Assembly (NCBI GenBank): GCA_002917075.1
Contig: NTMA01000046.1
Location: forward strand, 1 to 64,000
Reading direction: 5' to 3'
Source: Hawksworthiomyces lignivorus
Taxonomy: Eukaryota; Ascomycota; Sordariomycetes; Ophiostomatales; Ophiostomataceae
Length of the DNA: 64,000 nucleotides
Shown here: positions 20,625 to 31,923 of the stretch, in pieces
Numbering within the stretch: position 1 is the stretch's first letter
Layout: every line of letters starts with the position of its first letter
Position numbers and translations under genes: made by a program
Notes under the pieces: model-generated
The model's input: only the letters and a program-made list of their open reading frames with translations
What the model was told of the DNA's origin: nothing
The model's database searches: none

Positions 20625-22859
20625 GGCAGACGCCACCGCCAGAAAGAGGAGGAGAATATGAAAACGGAAGCGAATTGCCTGAATGTAGATATGAGATTTT
20701 TCTTATTGCCTTGTTGCTTGTCTGGCTGAATTCCTTTTCTTTGTTCTTTCTCACATGCCTCTTATGTCGCATGGTTTCACCAACGGCTCTACCTTGAGCT
20801 AGTCTTAATAATTATGTTTCTCGGTCAAACACATTGCTACAAACATGGCACATGAATAGCGTAGGAACATTAGAAGTAGAGTAATCTCTTGTTCTTGTTC
20901 GTCGCTTTAATAGAAGATGCTATACACATAAGCAGTAGAAGCCACACTGGTGAACCATGTTGTGGAATATTGCACTGCTAGTTCGAAGAAAAGAGAGGCA
21001 TCTTGCGATATGCTTGGAACATTGGCTGTTTTCATCCGAAAAGAGACACATTTTACTGGCTCTGTGTGCGGGCTGGATTGGCGCGGAGAGAACAGCTGCA
21101 GTGCTTCTGATCCAATTAAAAACCCGATTCCGGCGCAGATCCAGGCAATGGGTCCCCGGAGGATCCTGAGACTGCCGAATGGACAGAACGAACCTCTCCT
21201 GGCATTTGCAGCGCCTTTCGGTCTTCTGGTACCTCTGTTCTGTAACTGGCTGTTTCATATTGGAAAATCTTCAAACCCGCACGCCACCTCCGTGTGCCGT
21301 GGAAGCTGCGGCGAATGTTCGCGGCAGCACTCCTTATTCTCCAAACGGGAAGGTGGCTAGACCAGGGGAGGCCCTGTAGGTAATGGGACCCTGAATCTCC
21401 AACTCCATATTATATACAACGTATAGAGATCGTCCATAGTACAGGTTGCGACGAAATGAATTAAAACAAGGCAGTTTACGAAGAAGCGTGTATGTTGTAC
21501 GAGGGATTGGCGAGACTCGTTTCTATTTCTCAAGATTTTTGAAGGCCCGCATGCACGAATACGACAAAAAGGCTACAGGGAGCAAAAGAGGGAGATTGGG
21601 CCAAGACTTAAGACAAGAGCTCCATGCATGCCTTCGGAGACGAATTGGGAATAGGCTTGTTCTCTAGAAAACGACATAAGACTAGTCGTATGTGGATCTG
21701 GCATCAAACTTGTAAGACATGCCCCTGAGGGTTTTCCTTGGTAATTCCACATGACACTCGCTTTTTGGTTTTAAGCATACTGCCCTGGCCTCGAAAAAAG
21801 AGGGCTTTGCTTTCTTTGACGAAATAGAGCCACACGAGGGGAATTGGAGGTGCTCCGTATGCTTAGACGCGCCCGCCATGCAAGGTCAAGGCTGATGTTA
21901 TTATTCCCTCACGCCTCCATAGGTATGGTGCAAAAAAAAAAAAAAAAATACGGACAGCCGCCCATTTTTGTCTCGTGTTATAGCGCTGTCGTAGCGCTGT
22001 TTTTCATTCGTACCTGTTGCTTAGCATGCAGCCGCTTCCCCTTTCGAAGAAGAAACGGCCGCTAACGCTGATAGCTTCATTGGTAGATTTGCCTATTTTA
22101 GTATAGCTCCTTCTGTCGACAGGAACGCAGCGGCGAACCAACCTTCATTCGCCCGTCGAAGCGACAGTCAGTTTCAACTTGATTGGTTCAAAGAGCTGGC
22201 ATCTGTGGACCCCAGCCAAGCCCAAATTTTAAAAGGGCATCAAGAAACGAGGGCGTTGATAGCGAACTGTCCTGGCCTCTCTCGCATCTCGGTCTTGGCC
22301 TCGGAAAACAGCACTACCTCAGCTGTTGAACTTTTTGCTGTTCGCTATTTCCTTCTTCTCGTTAATCGCAGCGACCGAATAGTAGACAAGACGTACACAG
22401 TTGTTTCTGGCATTTTTGCATGCCTGATGGGATAACTTATCATTGCCGTTTATTGTATGGGAATAGCCTTCAGAAGAGACTAAAATTTCTGTGAAAAACC
22501 TGCAGCCCTTCCAAGTCTAATGCAGGTCCGTTACGGAGTATCGTGACATGCATTTCTGCAATTCACCACTGTTTGGGCTGCTTTCTTTGGCCCCTCCCGG
22601 TCTCATGGTCTTCGTATAAGAAATTGTATGTTCGATACTTTGTATGAGGCATAGTGTTATTCGGTCCCCATAGGGCGCGTGCGGTGATGTTTTTATTTTG
22701 CTCCTCTCCACACTGCGCAGAAGAAGTTAAGGAATGAGCTGTCAAACGTGCATACTCCTTCTCGTAGTCCCGTAGGGCTTGTACTGATCCTCTTTCTTCC
22801 CTTCGCCCCCAGATTCACTACGTATTCCGTGTAGTCGTACTGTCCCTCTTTCCCGCTTT
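20625..22859. other. Intergenic, no gene recognised
   Basis: Several open frames of 60-136 codons on both strands overlap each other and have no recognisable domain or start context. A 17-nt A run lies at about 21931. Part is presumably the 3' UTR of the DUF2470 gene. Confidence 0.45.
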
Positions 22860-23508
22860 TGCTAAAGACGACTGCTGCTGCTCCAATGGCTAATTCTCGG
22901 TGTATCTCCCCCAGCCAGTCGTATTATGTATTATACGAAGGCTCCGTATTTCCTCTGCAACCAAGGAAATTACTACTTCCACTCCCCCCTTCTCCTTTCG
23001 TATTGCACCAATTCCAGACTACTGGACTGCGCTTTCCCCCTCCTCCTGCGCCGCGCTCCGTGCTCACTTTCTCTTTTATCTGCCCGCGCCTCCTTCTCTC
23101 CTGTCTCTCGTGTGTGTGCGTCGGTTTTCAAGACTTCATTCACGTCACTCCTTTGTGTCCTTATCTCTTTTTCCTTCTTTGAAACAAGATCGAGTCCGAT
23201 TCAGCTCGGCTGAGTTTCTTTTTCTCTTTGGTCCATTTTCTCTTGTTTCTTTCTTACTCTCACTCTCTATCTTTTACTCTCTTGCGTCACTTTCAGCCGT
23301 TTGTATCTCGAAATACACCACCCAAAAGTCGTCGACGTCGTTCACTCTTTTATCGACAGTCCAACTTCTTTTCTCAGTCACTCTTTATCGCGCCCTCTCG
23401 TTTGCAGCCACTCGCGCACATTTCGTTTACACCTAAGTTGCTTTTTATTGACTAAATCGCGACTCCTATAATCAACACTAGAACCGAGACGTTAATATCC
23501 TGACCACG
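22860..23508 (+). promoter_or_regulatory. CT-rich promoter and leader of the GH72 gene
   Basis: The plus strand is strongly pyrimidine-rich for about 550 bases up to the ATG (for example 23060-23290). This is typical of strongly expressed genes in filamentous ascomycetes. The start site was not located. Confidence 0.55.
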
Positions 23509-25343
23509 ATGCTTGTAAGTTTCTTGTCGCGCGATACATTCTCTTGACGGCTTTCTTTCTTTTCCGTGACGTGTTTTTTTTCCTTTGGTGGAAATTTTAA
23601 TTTGAATTGAGTTATTGAAGCGGGATGCGCCGAAAATTATAATTATGGTTATTTGCCGGTCGGGGATTTTTGTTTGGACCAAGGATCGCCCTGCGTAGGA
23701 GATCACGAAAATCCAATGATCGCCTCTCCGCTGCTTTGAGCACGGCTCTGCGACAACATTTCACTCACAATTGTCTCTTTGCACATGTGAAAAAACTAAC
23801 CAAGGAAATTACAGACTTCCGCTGCATTAGTCGCCCTTGGCGCGACTGTGGTCGGCGCTGTTCCGTCACTTGTCGTGAAGAACAGCCAATTCGTTAACCC
23901 GTCGACTGGCGACAGCTTCCAGGTTGTTGGTGCCGCCTACCAGCCTGGAGGCTCTGCTGGCTACAACCCGGCACTTGGCTTTGACCCTCTCAGCAACGGT
24001 GCCAAGTGTCTTCGTGATGCTGCTCTTATGCAGATCCTTGGTATCAACACCATCCGTGTGTACAATTTGGATCCGGATCTGAACCACGACGAGTGTGCCA
24101 GCATTTTCAATGCCGTAAGTTATTTGGCAATCTGGTTGCTTCTGCTCCTGAATAGCGGCTTACACAGAGCACGCTGACTGACGGTACGCAACAGGCTGGC
24201 ATGTATATGATGATTGATGTCAACTCGCCCCTTGTCGGCGAGAGTCTGGACGGCACTGCGCCGTGGACGACCTACACGTCAACCTACCTCAACCGCACTT
24301 TTGCTATTGTTGAGGCCTTCCGCCACTACCCCAACACGCTGCTGTTCTTTGCTGGCAACGAGGTCATCAGCGATGCCGGTAGCGGCAGTATCGACCCTGC
24401 CTACGTCCGCGCCGTGACCCGCGACATCAAGACCTACATCTCCAAGCATGCTGACCGCACCATCCCCGTCGGCTACTCCGCTGCCGATGTTCGCAGCGTG
24501 CTGTTCGACTCGTGGAACTACTTCCAGTGCTCTGAGGCCGGCTCCACCGACGACATCAGCCGTGCCGACATCTTCGCCCTCAACAGCTACAGCTGGTGCG
24601 GTGACAGCAGCTTCACCACCAGCGGCTACAACACGCTCGTTTCTGGCTTCACCGGCACGTCGGTCCCCGTCTTCTTCTCCGAATTCGGCTGCAACGTGCC
24701 GGCGCCGCGCGTCTTCACTGAAGTTCCCACCATCTACAGCGCCCAGATGATGCCCGTCTTCAGCGGTGGCGTCGTCTACGAGTATGCCAACGAGGTTTCC
24801 GCCTTCGGCCTGGTCAACATCTCCTCTGACGGCACTGTTGACATCCTGAACGACTTCTACACCCTGCAGAACCAGTACGAGAAGGTTGACTTCAAGACTA
24901 TCCAGTCCACCAAGGCCAACGGCAAAGCCAATACCCCGCCCGTCTGCAGCTCCAAGCTCATCACCACCAAGGGTTTCGAGACCAACTTCACTCTGCCCGT
25001 GCTTCCCCCTGGTGCCTCAAGTATCCTCAGCAAGGGCGTGTCCCCGACTCCCAGCGGCAAGATCATTTCCATCTCCGACTGGAACGTCAACTACACTGTC
25101 CGCAACCCTGACGGCAGCGTTCTGACCAACCTGGCCGTTGTGCCGCTGTCCAGCGACGCCATCAATATGCCTGGCACTAACAACGCCTCCAGCGCATCCG
25201 CGTCCTCCACGAGCAGCTCCTCTTCGTCCTCTGCTACTGGCAGCGGCAAGAAGAATGCAGGCCCGGGCCGCGCCGACATGGTCTGGCTGCCTGCCGTGAT
25301 CCTGGGCGCCGCCCTGCCCAGCCTGTTTGCCCTGCTTCTGTAG
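23509..25343 (+). CDS. GH72 beta-1,3-glucanosyltransferase, GPI-anchored
   Basis: Three exons, 23509-23514, 23815-24114 and 24195-25343, encode 484 aa. The first exon is only ATG CTT, followed by a 300-nt intron (GTAAGT...CTAAC...ACAG). The N-terminus is a signal peptide (MLTSAALVALGATVVGAVPS). The GH72 domain shows the acid/base glutamate in FFAGNEV (about residue 158) and the nucleophile in FFSEFGC (about 265). No cysteine-rich X8/CBM43 module follows. A Ser-rich stretch and a hydrophobic tail (WLPAVILGAALPSLFALLL) predict a GPI anchor. The enzyme cuts and rejoins beta-1,3-glucan chains at the cell surface (Gel/Gas family). Which paralogue it is cannot be told from the window. Confidence 0.95.
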
Positions 25344-26083
25344 AGTATATTGGCTCTAGACTCGGCTAAGGGGATGGAAAAAGTAGGCGCTTTGTCTTTT
25401 TGCTTTGCTCATTGTCATTTTTTTTCTTTTCTCTATTTAAGCGCTCATTTGTAATATATAGCGGATGATTCTACTGTTTCTGCTTTTCATTCCGGAAGGA
25501 CGATACTTAGAAGGCAGCAAGTACGTACAGCGAGAAAGGAACAAATAAACAGCAGTCGAAGAAGACGGACGTGATACAGATTCAGATACCTTTTTTTTTT
25601 TTTTCTCGTGTGCATGATGGTGGAGCGGGAGGCGAGGCAGTTTTCGCCGTTGATTGTTGATTTTTAAGATCGACTGGCTTTTTTATACGCAATTTAGAAA
25701 GAATGATAAGACAAACATCAAACTAAAGATTCGCTGCATTTTAGAAGAAAAAAATTTGGGTTGACCAACATTTCATACTCGGTACTCAAACAAGATCAAA
25801 TCTACACAACACAGCTACAGACCATACAGCAAGCACAAAAGTTGGAAAGAATGAAGCGACAGCGTGGAAAGGGAAAAACGCAAAACGTGTGCAGGATAGA
25901 ATTCGTTATAAGAGCTGAACACAAAATACACAGATTAATAGTCTAAGGTCACAAGTCGTTTGTCCCGTGGGCTTTGGGCTTTTTTGGGTTTTGGGTTCCG
26001 TCTTTCCTCGTCTCCCGGAGACCAGCCAGCCTCTTTCGCTCTCTTCCGCCACCCTCTCTCTCTCTCTCCCTGGCCTCATTCTT
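25344..26083. other. Convergent 3' ends of the GH72 gene and ACL2
   Basis: Holds 3' UTRs from both sides. No further gene was seen. Confidence 0.5.
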
Positions 26084-28143
26084 CTACGCCTTGAACTCCT
26101 CCACGTTCGCCTCCTCCCACCGGCCGGGGATCAGGGCCAGCGGCACGATGCCAGAGACGTGCATCTCGGGGCCAAAGATCTTGGCGTTCAGGCCTAGCTC
26201 CTGGGTGGCGGCCTTCATGTTCTTGAGACCCTCCTGGTAGTTAGGACCCGCACGGCGGACCCAGATCTGGACGTTGTGGTCGTTAAGCTGCTTGGCGTAC
26301 TCGCGCAGGGCCTTGATCACACCCTTGAAGGTGGAGGCGACGTTGGTGAAGTTGGCAATACCACCGCCGATGAAGAGCACCTTGCCCTTGGGGTTGGGCG
26401 GGGAGCGCAGCATCAGGTCCAGCACGGTGCGGGCATAGTGGTAGGTCTGCGACTCGGTGGGAGCACCAGAGTACTCGCCGTAGTTGGCCAGCTCGTCGGC
26501 GAAGCCGGCGGACGCGATTGCGTCGGCGTACACGACGGAGGCACCACCACCGGCGACCAGGGTCCAGATGCGGCCGTTGGCGTTGAGGACGGTCAGCTTG
26601 AGCGAGGCACCGGTCTTGGCGTCCAGCTCAGCGATGTAGGCCTCCTCCTTGGTCATCTCGCGGCCGAAAGGCGCGGGGAACTCCATCGGCGGGCCAGCGT
26701 CGATGTTGATGGAGCCGCCGGCAGAGGGTGCGACGTTGGTCAGGCCCAGCGCGGCCGGCGACCGGGCGATGGCCCACTTCACACCGCATTCAAAGTCGGC
26801 GGTCTGGTCCAGCTTAGCCGCCAAGTCCAGGAAGTGGACGGAGGCGGAGGTGGCGTCCTCATTGGGGATGACCACCAGGGGGTTGATCTCCAGGTAGGTA
26901 AACTGGCAGTCAACGTAGACGGCATATAAGCGGGTGATGAAGTCGACAAGGACGTTGTGCAGGCCCTTGGGGATCTTCTTGAGGAGCGTCGCGGCGATCT
27001 CCTCGTTTGACGGGTACTCGGACAGGTCAACGGGAATCAGCAGCTTCTCTGCCTTGGCATCAACATCACCGACGTCAACACCACCCTCGTGAGTGAAGAG
27101 GATCCAGTCGCCCTAAGCCATTAAAAAATAATTGGTCAGTTTTTCTGTGACTTATAACATTTTTTTTGATGATGTAAACAGGCTTGCTCAGTGAGGAATG
27201 CGGATTTAGGTAATGGGGTGTTTTTCTGGCGGCAGATAGTGATAAAACCTGCCGTGTTAGGGCGCGATAGGCGCCAAAACGGAGCCCCCAGCAATCTCAG
27301 TTTAGTCTCCGTTCGTCCGGTGTCCGCTGAACTCTCGGTCCCAGACGGCTTCAACGCATATAAGCAGAAAGAAACCCCCCGGGAGCGAAAACAAAGTAAT
27401 CTCGCCGCCAACTTTTTTCAAAGCTGGACTTCTTTATATTCTTTTTCATTTTTTTTCTCCTTCGCCCATTCTTCATATTTCCTTTTCCAGAAATTTTTTT
27501 TTTTTAAATCTCTGGCAACTCCATTTTTTTTTGGCCGTCCCCTTTGGGAGTGAATTTCTCGAACCAGTAATCTGCTTGGGCTGTTTTCGCCCGCAGAAGG
27601 CAGGCTCACCGCCAGAAGCAACACAACCCACAAAGAGAGAGCAGAGCAAGGGGAAATGAAGAGCAGCAGCAGCAGCAACAGAAGCAGGGGCATGATACTC
27701 ACATCGCGCACGGAGTTGATGTTGATGTAGTACTCCTCGTTCTGCTTGTGGGGCACAAAGGGCTCGACGAGGAACTGACGCAGGACGCCCTCGGTGCTCT
27801 CGACCTTCTGGACCTTGCCGGCGCGCTGGGCGACCCAGGCGCGGGCCTCGGGCCAGGTCTTGTTGAGGGCGAGCAGGCCGCTCTTCCCCCGGCGCTTGAT
27901 CAGCTGGTCGGGCTTGGCGACGAGCTTGACGTCGCTCTGCAGCAGCCACGGGTAGGTGACCTCGGCCTGGTCGAGGACGGCCTCGACGCTGGCGTCCTCG
28001 GGGAAGTACAGCGACGCCAGCCGCGGTGGCGGGTTGTGCTTGGTGGGTGCAGGCAGCGTCGACGGCTTGACGACCGGCGCGCGCGTGAGGTGGTAGTTGA
28101 GGATGGCCTTGCCGTCGGCCTCGAGGATGGACTTGGCAGACAT
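26084..28143 (-). CDS. ACL2: ATP-citrate synthase subunit 2 (ATP-grasp subunit)
   Basis: Two exons, 28143-27703 and 27112-26084, encode 489 aa, the usual length. The 590-nt intron has a GTGAGT donor and TTAG acceptor and joins NSVRD to [11 protein letters not shown] in phase. The protein matches the N-terminal part of animal ATP-citrate lyase: an ATP-grasp/succinyl-CoA-ligase-beta-like region ([31 protein letters not shown]) and the citrate-binding part ([26 protein letters not shown]). With subunit 1 it converts citrate, CoA and ATP to cytosolic acetyl-CoA and oxaloacetate. It is divergent from ACL1, 3.8 kb away. The unusually long intron may carry regulatory sequence. Confidence 0.97.
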
Positions 28144-30426
28144 GATGCGAGTGTGTGTCTTTTGTCTTTTTTTTTGGTGAGTGCCTTTTTGAAGGGATTT
28201 TCCCTTGTCTACTTTACTCCAGGAGTTTTGTTTCGTTTGCTTGTTCTATGTCTTCTAGTTGAGGAGAAAAAAGACAAGGCGGAGGGTGTCAGCTTTTGAG
28301 CTTCTTGAAGAGGCTGCTCTAGGAAGCTCCAAGTCGTGGCAGAGGTTCACAATTCAGAGCTCGCGAGATGCGCAGTTTTGTCTTCTGGCAGGCTTACCTT
28401 CAAGCAAAAGAGCAGAACTAAGGTTGCTTTTTCTGTTTATTTTCTTATTTTTCTTGTTCCTGTTCAGGATTGAGCATGAATGACGAAAATTGGGAATAAG
28501 GGAGAAAGGAGAAGCAAAAGAAAAAAAAGAAAGATTTACGTTTGAGTGGCCTGGATCGGATTGCTTCACACCAGAAAAAAATATTATTGGCGCAGCTCCT
28601 TCTGGGGGAGAAGAGGGGGTGTGTGGCTTCGGGGCTAGGGGGTGGCAGCGATGCCTAGCAACGGTGCAAGTGCGCTGTAGTCAGCTATCTTTTTTGGGGT
28701 ACAAGGTACGGAATACGCAGCAAGCACTATTCAGGAACACGGATTACGCTAAGAATGGAGCAACGAGATGAGAAGAGACCGTCAGCACAGAAAACGGCAC
28801 GGCAGACGACCAGAGAGAGTCACAAACAAAGCGAGTCACAGAGAGAGTGGGCGCGAGAGTGAGAGCGAGAGCGAGAGAGAGGCGAGGATAGAGACGCTAG
28901 AGATGCGGCGGATTGGAAACCGTCGAGCTTGACAGGGTCGCAGCCCGAAAGTCGATGAATTAAAAAAAAAAAAAAAAAATCGCCAGAATTTATTTTGGGG
29001 AAATCCTGAATGGGCAGGGGTAGTCCCCCTCCAGAATGGTGGGCGGCGGTGTAGTACAGGAAGTACCTGTACTTTTGGGAGCTAGGGATGAACGAACAAC
29101 GCTTTTTTCCCGTGCTGTTTTCCCTGTCATTCTCTCCAGCCCATTTCTCAATGATTCTCTCAGCCAATTCCCCAGTCATTTTTGTCATTATTATTGCACA
29201 TTTATTTCCTGACACTAATACCCAAAATTGCCCTGTTCTGTTTCTGTCCTCCCCCTTCTGTTTCTGATACGAACAACCCCAACGCTTCCCACCCAGCCTC
29301 AGATCATTGCCGGCCGTTGGGATTCGTTGGTGCTGTTTCTAGTGGGGCGCAGCTGTGTTGTCCGGTGGTCAGCGATGGAGTCAGCTTAGGACAAAGGAGC
29401 TATTCCTTCTTAGCGAATCTGCTCTGCTCACGTTCATACAAACTGCCTGTTCCCGTGTGTGGCTTTTCCCCGTGTATTGTCGACTCCGGGGACCGGGCTT
29501 TAATTGCCCATCTCGTGCAGAGCTGTTACAGGACTTGCCACAAAGCAAGAGGACAAGCAGTCGCTCGTCTTTCTTCCCGGAGACCTCTTTGGGGACAATC
29601 CGATGAGACAGAGGGGGGAGACAGTAGACGGCCAAAACAATGGGAAACAGAACCAAAGGGGGCGGCTTGCTAGTGCGACTCACCAGTGCCCAACAAAAAA
29701 AGGACAGTTTTTCTTTCCCTTTTTTTTTTTTTTTTTTTTTTTGGTGACCCCCTTTTTTTCGTCTTCAATCGCCCGCCGTCGATCGATCATAATGTTTGGT
29801 CGGTCTGGATGAACCTAATCGACCCGGACTCTGCAATTTCCTCTTTTCGAAGTCTTTCTGCTTTGGGCCTTTCCCGCTTCCGCACTGCTTCCCCCCACCC
29901 ACCCACTATACATCGTATGCACTTATTCTATTCGCCGCTCTCTAAAAGCCTACGCTTTCGCCACGAGTGCCCAAGAGCTGTTGAGGTATACCCTACTCAG
30001 TACTATAGCAGCTCAGCTCCAGTGGAGCGCATACCTAAATTTAGTTGGAAGTCCACTATATTGAGACCCTGAAGAATAGCTGTGCGGGCTGTCGCGTGCG
30101 AAGCACCTAGAATCTCTCACTTTGCATTCCGCTTCTATTTTGGGTGCTTGCTTCCTCTTTCTTGCTTTTACCCAGAAACCTTATTAGTGACAATCTTTTA
30201 GAAAGATTGCCCTGCTGTTCTATATTTGTCGCCTTCACTAATGACATACATCATATCCACGTATGCCACTTTATCGCTGCCGCCTTGCAAGAAGTACGAT
30301 AATAAGTATTGTACGTACTTTTTTTTCTTGTTCCATTAAGGTTACTGTTTGATGTTGGGGAACGTTATTACGTACATACCAATCATGGAAATCCTACCTA
30401 AATAGTCCCTCAAGCACACAGCTTCG

Positions 30427-30446
30427 CTAATGTACCGGTACATTAG
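30427..30446. promoter_or_regulatory. Perfect 20-bp palindrome
   Basis: ctaatgtacc is followed directly by its reverse complement ggtacattag. It sits in the ACL2/ACL1 divergent promoter region. A dimeric regulator site is a guess. Confidence 0.5.
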
Positions 30447-30851
30447 TGCAATCTCCAATTTCCAGGGCGGGGACGGGGGGTGGTACAATCGGATTGGATC
30501 AACCGTGCGAGCAATGTTCGCTTTGAGTTGCCCCTCCCAAAAATTGTAAGTAAGTAATTTATTGCACGCTTTACCGCACTACGGAGCTCATACGCGATAA
30601 ACTTGGATTAGCGACCGCCTGATTCAACAAAAAGGTTTTCGCTGGGAAATTCCCCAACTTTCTGCCCCCTTCGCGATCTCCGCCATTGGCAACCTGTTAC
30701 CAGGCGGACAAACAGGGGGGTGGAAGAGTTTGGAAGATCATGGCAAAAGGATGCCGAAATAAGACGTGCGATAACAGCGCATGGCGGAAAAGAAAGAGAG
30801 GGAGAGAAAGATTCAAGGCACAGAGAGGGGGGACAAAACAGGAGTCATGTT

Positions 30852-30872
30852 TAATATGGCCAGGCCATATTA
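30852..30872. promoter_or_regulatory. Perfect 21-bp palindrome
   Basis: taatatggcc, one central a, then ggccatatta. The second half reads CCATATTATGG, close to but not exactly a CArG-type MADS site. It is about 1.05 kb upstream of the ACL1 ATG. Confidence 0.5.
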
Positions 30873-31581
30873 TGGACTTCCTAATGCTTGCTTATGGACT
30901 TAGAAGCTCTAAGCCTACTAATGCTGAGCAAGTCTGCTTATTGACCGAATTTTTAGGTCTCGCAATTGTAGGAAGGAAGAATAGAGAAGCAGCAGGCAAT
31001 ACTAGCTAATTGCTGGGCTGGCAAAGAAAAAGTGGAAGTATAGTTACTTCCAAACGGTCACCCCAACTTACACGAGTACCAGTACGACCGCTGCTGCCCC
31101 AAAAAAAAACAGACGCTACGGACCCACTCCTTCCTTCCCACTGCTGCACAGGGGCCACCAACCCGCTGCCTTACATCACCCGCTATCATCACTACCGCCA
31201 TTTTGCTTGACCCCGACAGCTGAGTAGTACTGCTGTACTTCCTTCGCAGTACCGTCGCTTCCTTCCCCCTGGACTTTCCCAAATCCGACAGAAGGGTGTG
31301 CAGTGCCGCAGCAGGAGCAAACCAGACAAGCAGAGAGACAAGCAGACGCAGAAAAAAAAAGTTCCCAGCGGCAGCACAGCAACCAAGCCAGACAAGAAAA
31401 AAACGCCTCTTCTCGCAAAATAGTCAATCTCCGCCAGTTTTTTCTCTTCCTCTTTCGCTCCATTCTGACATCCTCTCATCTTCCTCTCATTCTCTGAATT
31501 TCCGCATTGATTTGGAAAGCGACCTACAATCAAGCAAGAAGCAAAGTGACAACATCTTACACGAGAACAAACAGAACAAAG

Positions 31582-31867
31582 GTAAGCAGAAGCTCATCTC
31601 TTGCCTGTCCTTACAGCGCCTACGCCGTTGAGCTCCAGGCGGGACAAATAAAGCTGTACATCGAATTCCCCGTCTGCTTTTCTAGAGAGCAGAACTATCA
31701 CTTATACATTTTCTTTTCTTTTTTTTTGGCCTCTGTTGTCTTTTTGTTTTGGAAAGTTCGGCGTTTCTTCGTCTTTGGACTTTGATCAAAAAGAGCACAA
31801 ATCAAAGCTTGCTTCATCCCTTTTTTGGTAGCCGTTTTTGCTCACATTTGTCTTTTCTTCTCAACAG
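31582..31867 (+). other. Probable 5' UTR intron of ACL1
   Basis: GTAAGC at 31582 follows aacaaag, and the acceptor ctcaacag at 31867 lies 57 bases before the ATG. Length is 286 nt. The internal open frames are not coding-like. Confidence 0.5.
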
Positions 31868-31923
31868 CTTCTCTATTGTCTACATCGCGAGCTTCCTAAA
31901 CCAAACTAGAAAACGCCGCAACC

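Larger units (their letters stand above)
28144..31923. promoter_or_regulatory. Shared divergent promoter region of ACL2 and ACL1
   Basis: This 3.8-kb gap holds no recognised gene. It contains two perfect palindromes (30427-30446 and 30852-30872), a GC-box-like agggcggggacgggg near 30465, which also fits the loose CreA pattern, long A and T runs (28961-, 29720-29742) and the 5' UTR of ACL1 with its intron. Regulation by carbon source is plausible from the enzyme's role but is not shown by the sequence. Confidence 0.55.

Noticed and set aside
20920..21360. Overlapping 112- and 136-codon frames on opposite strands
   Set aside because: Neither shows a family motif or splice partner; probably UTR or intergenic sequence.
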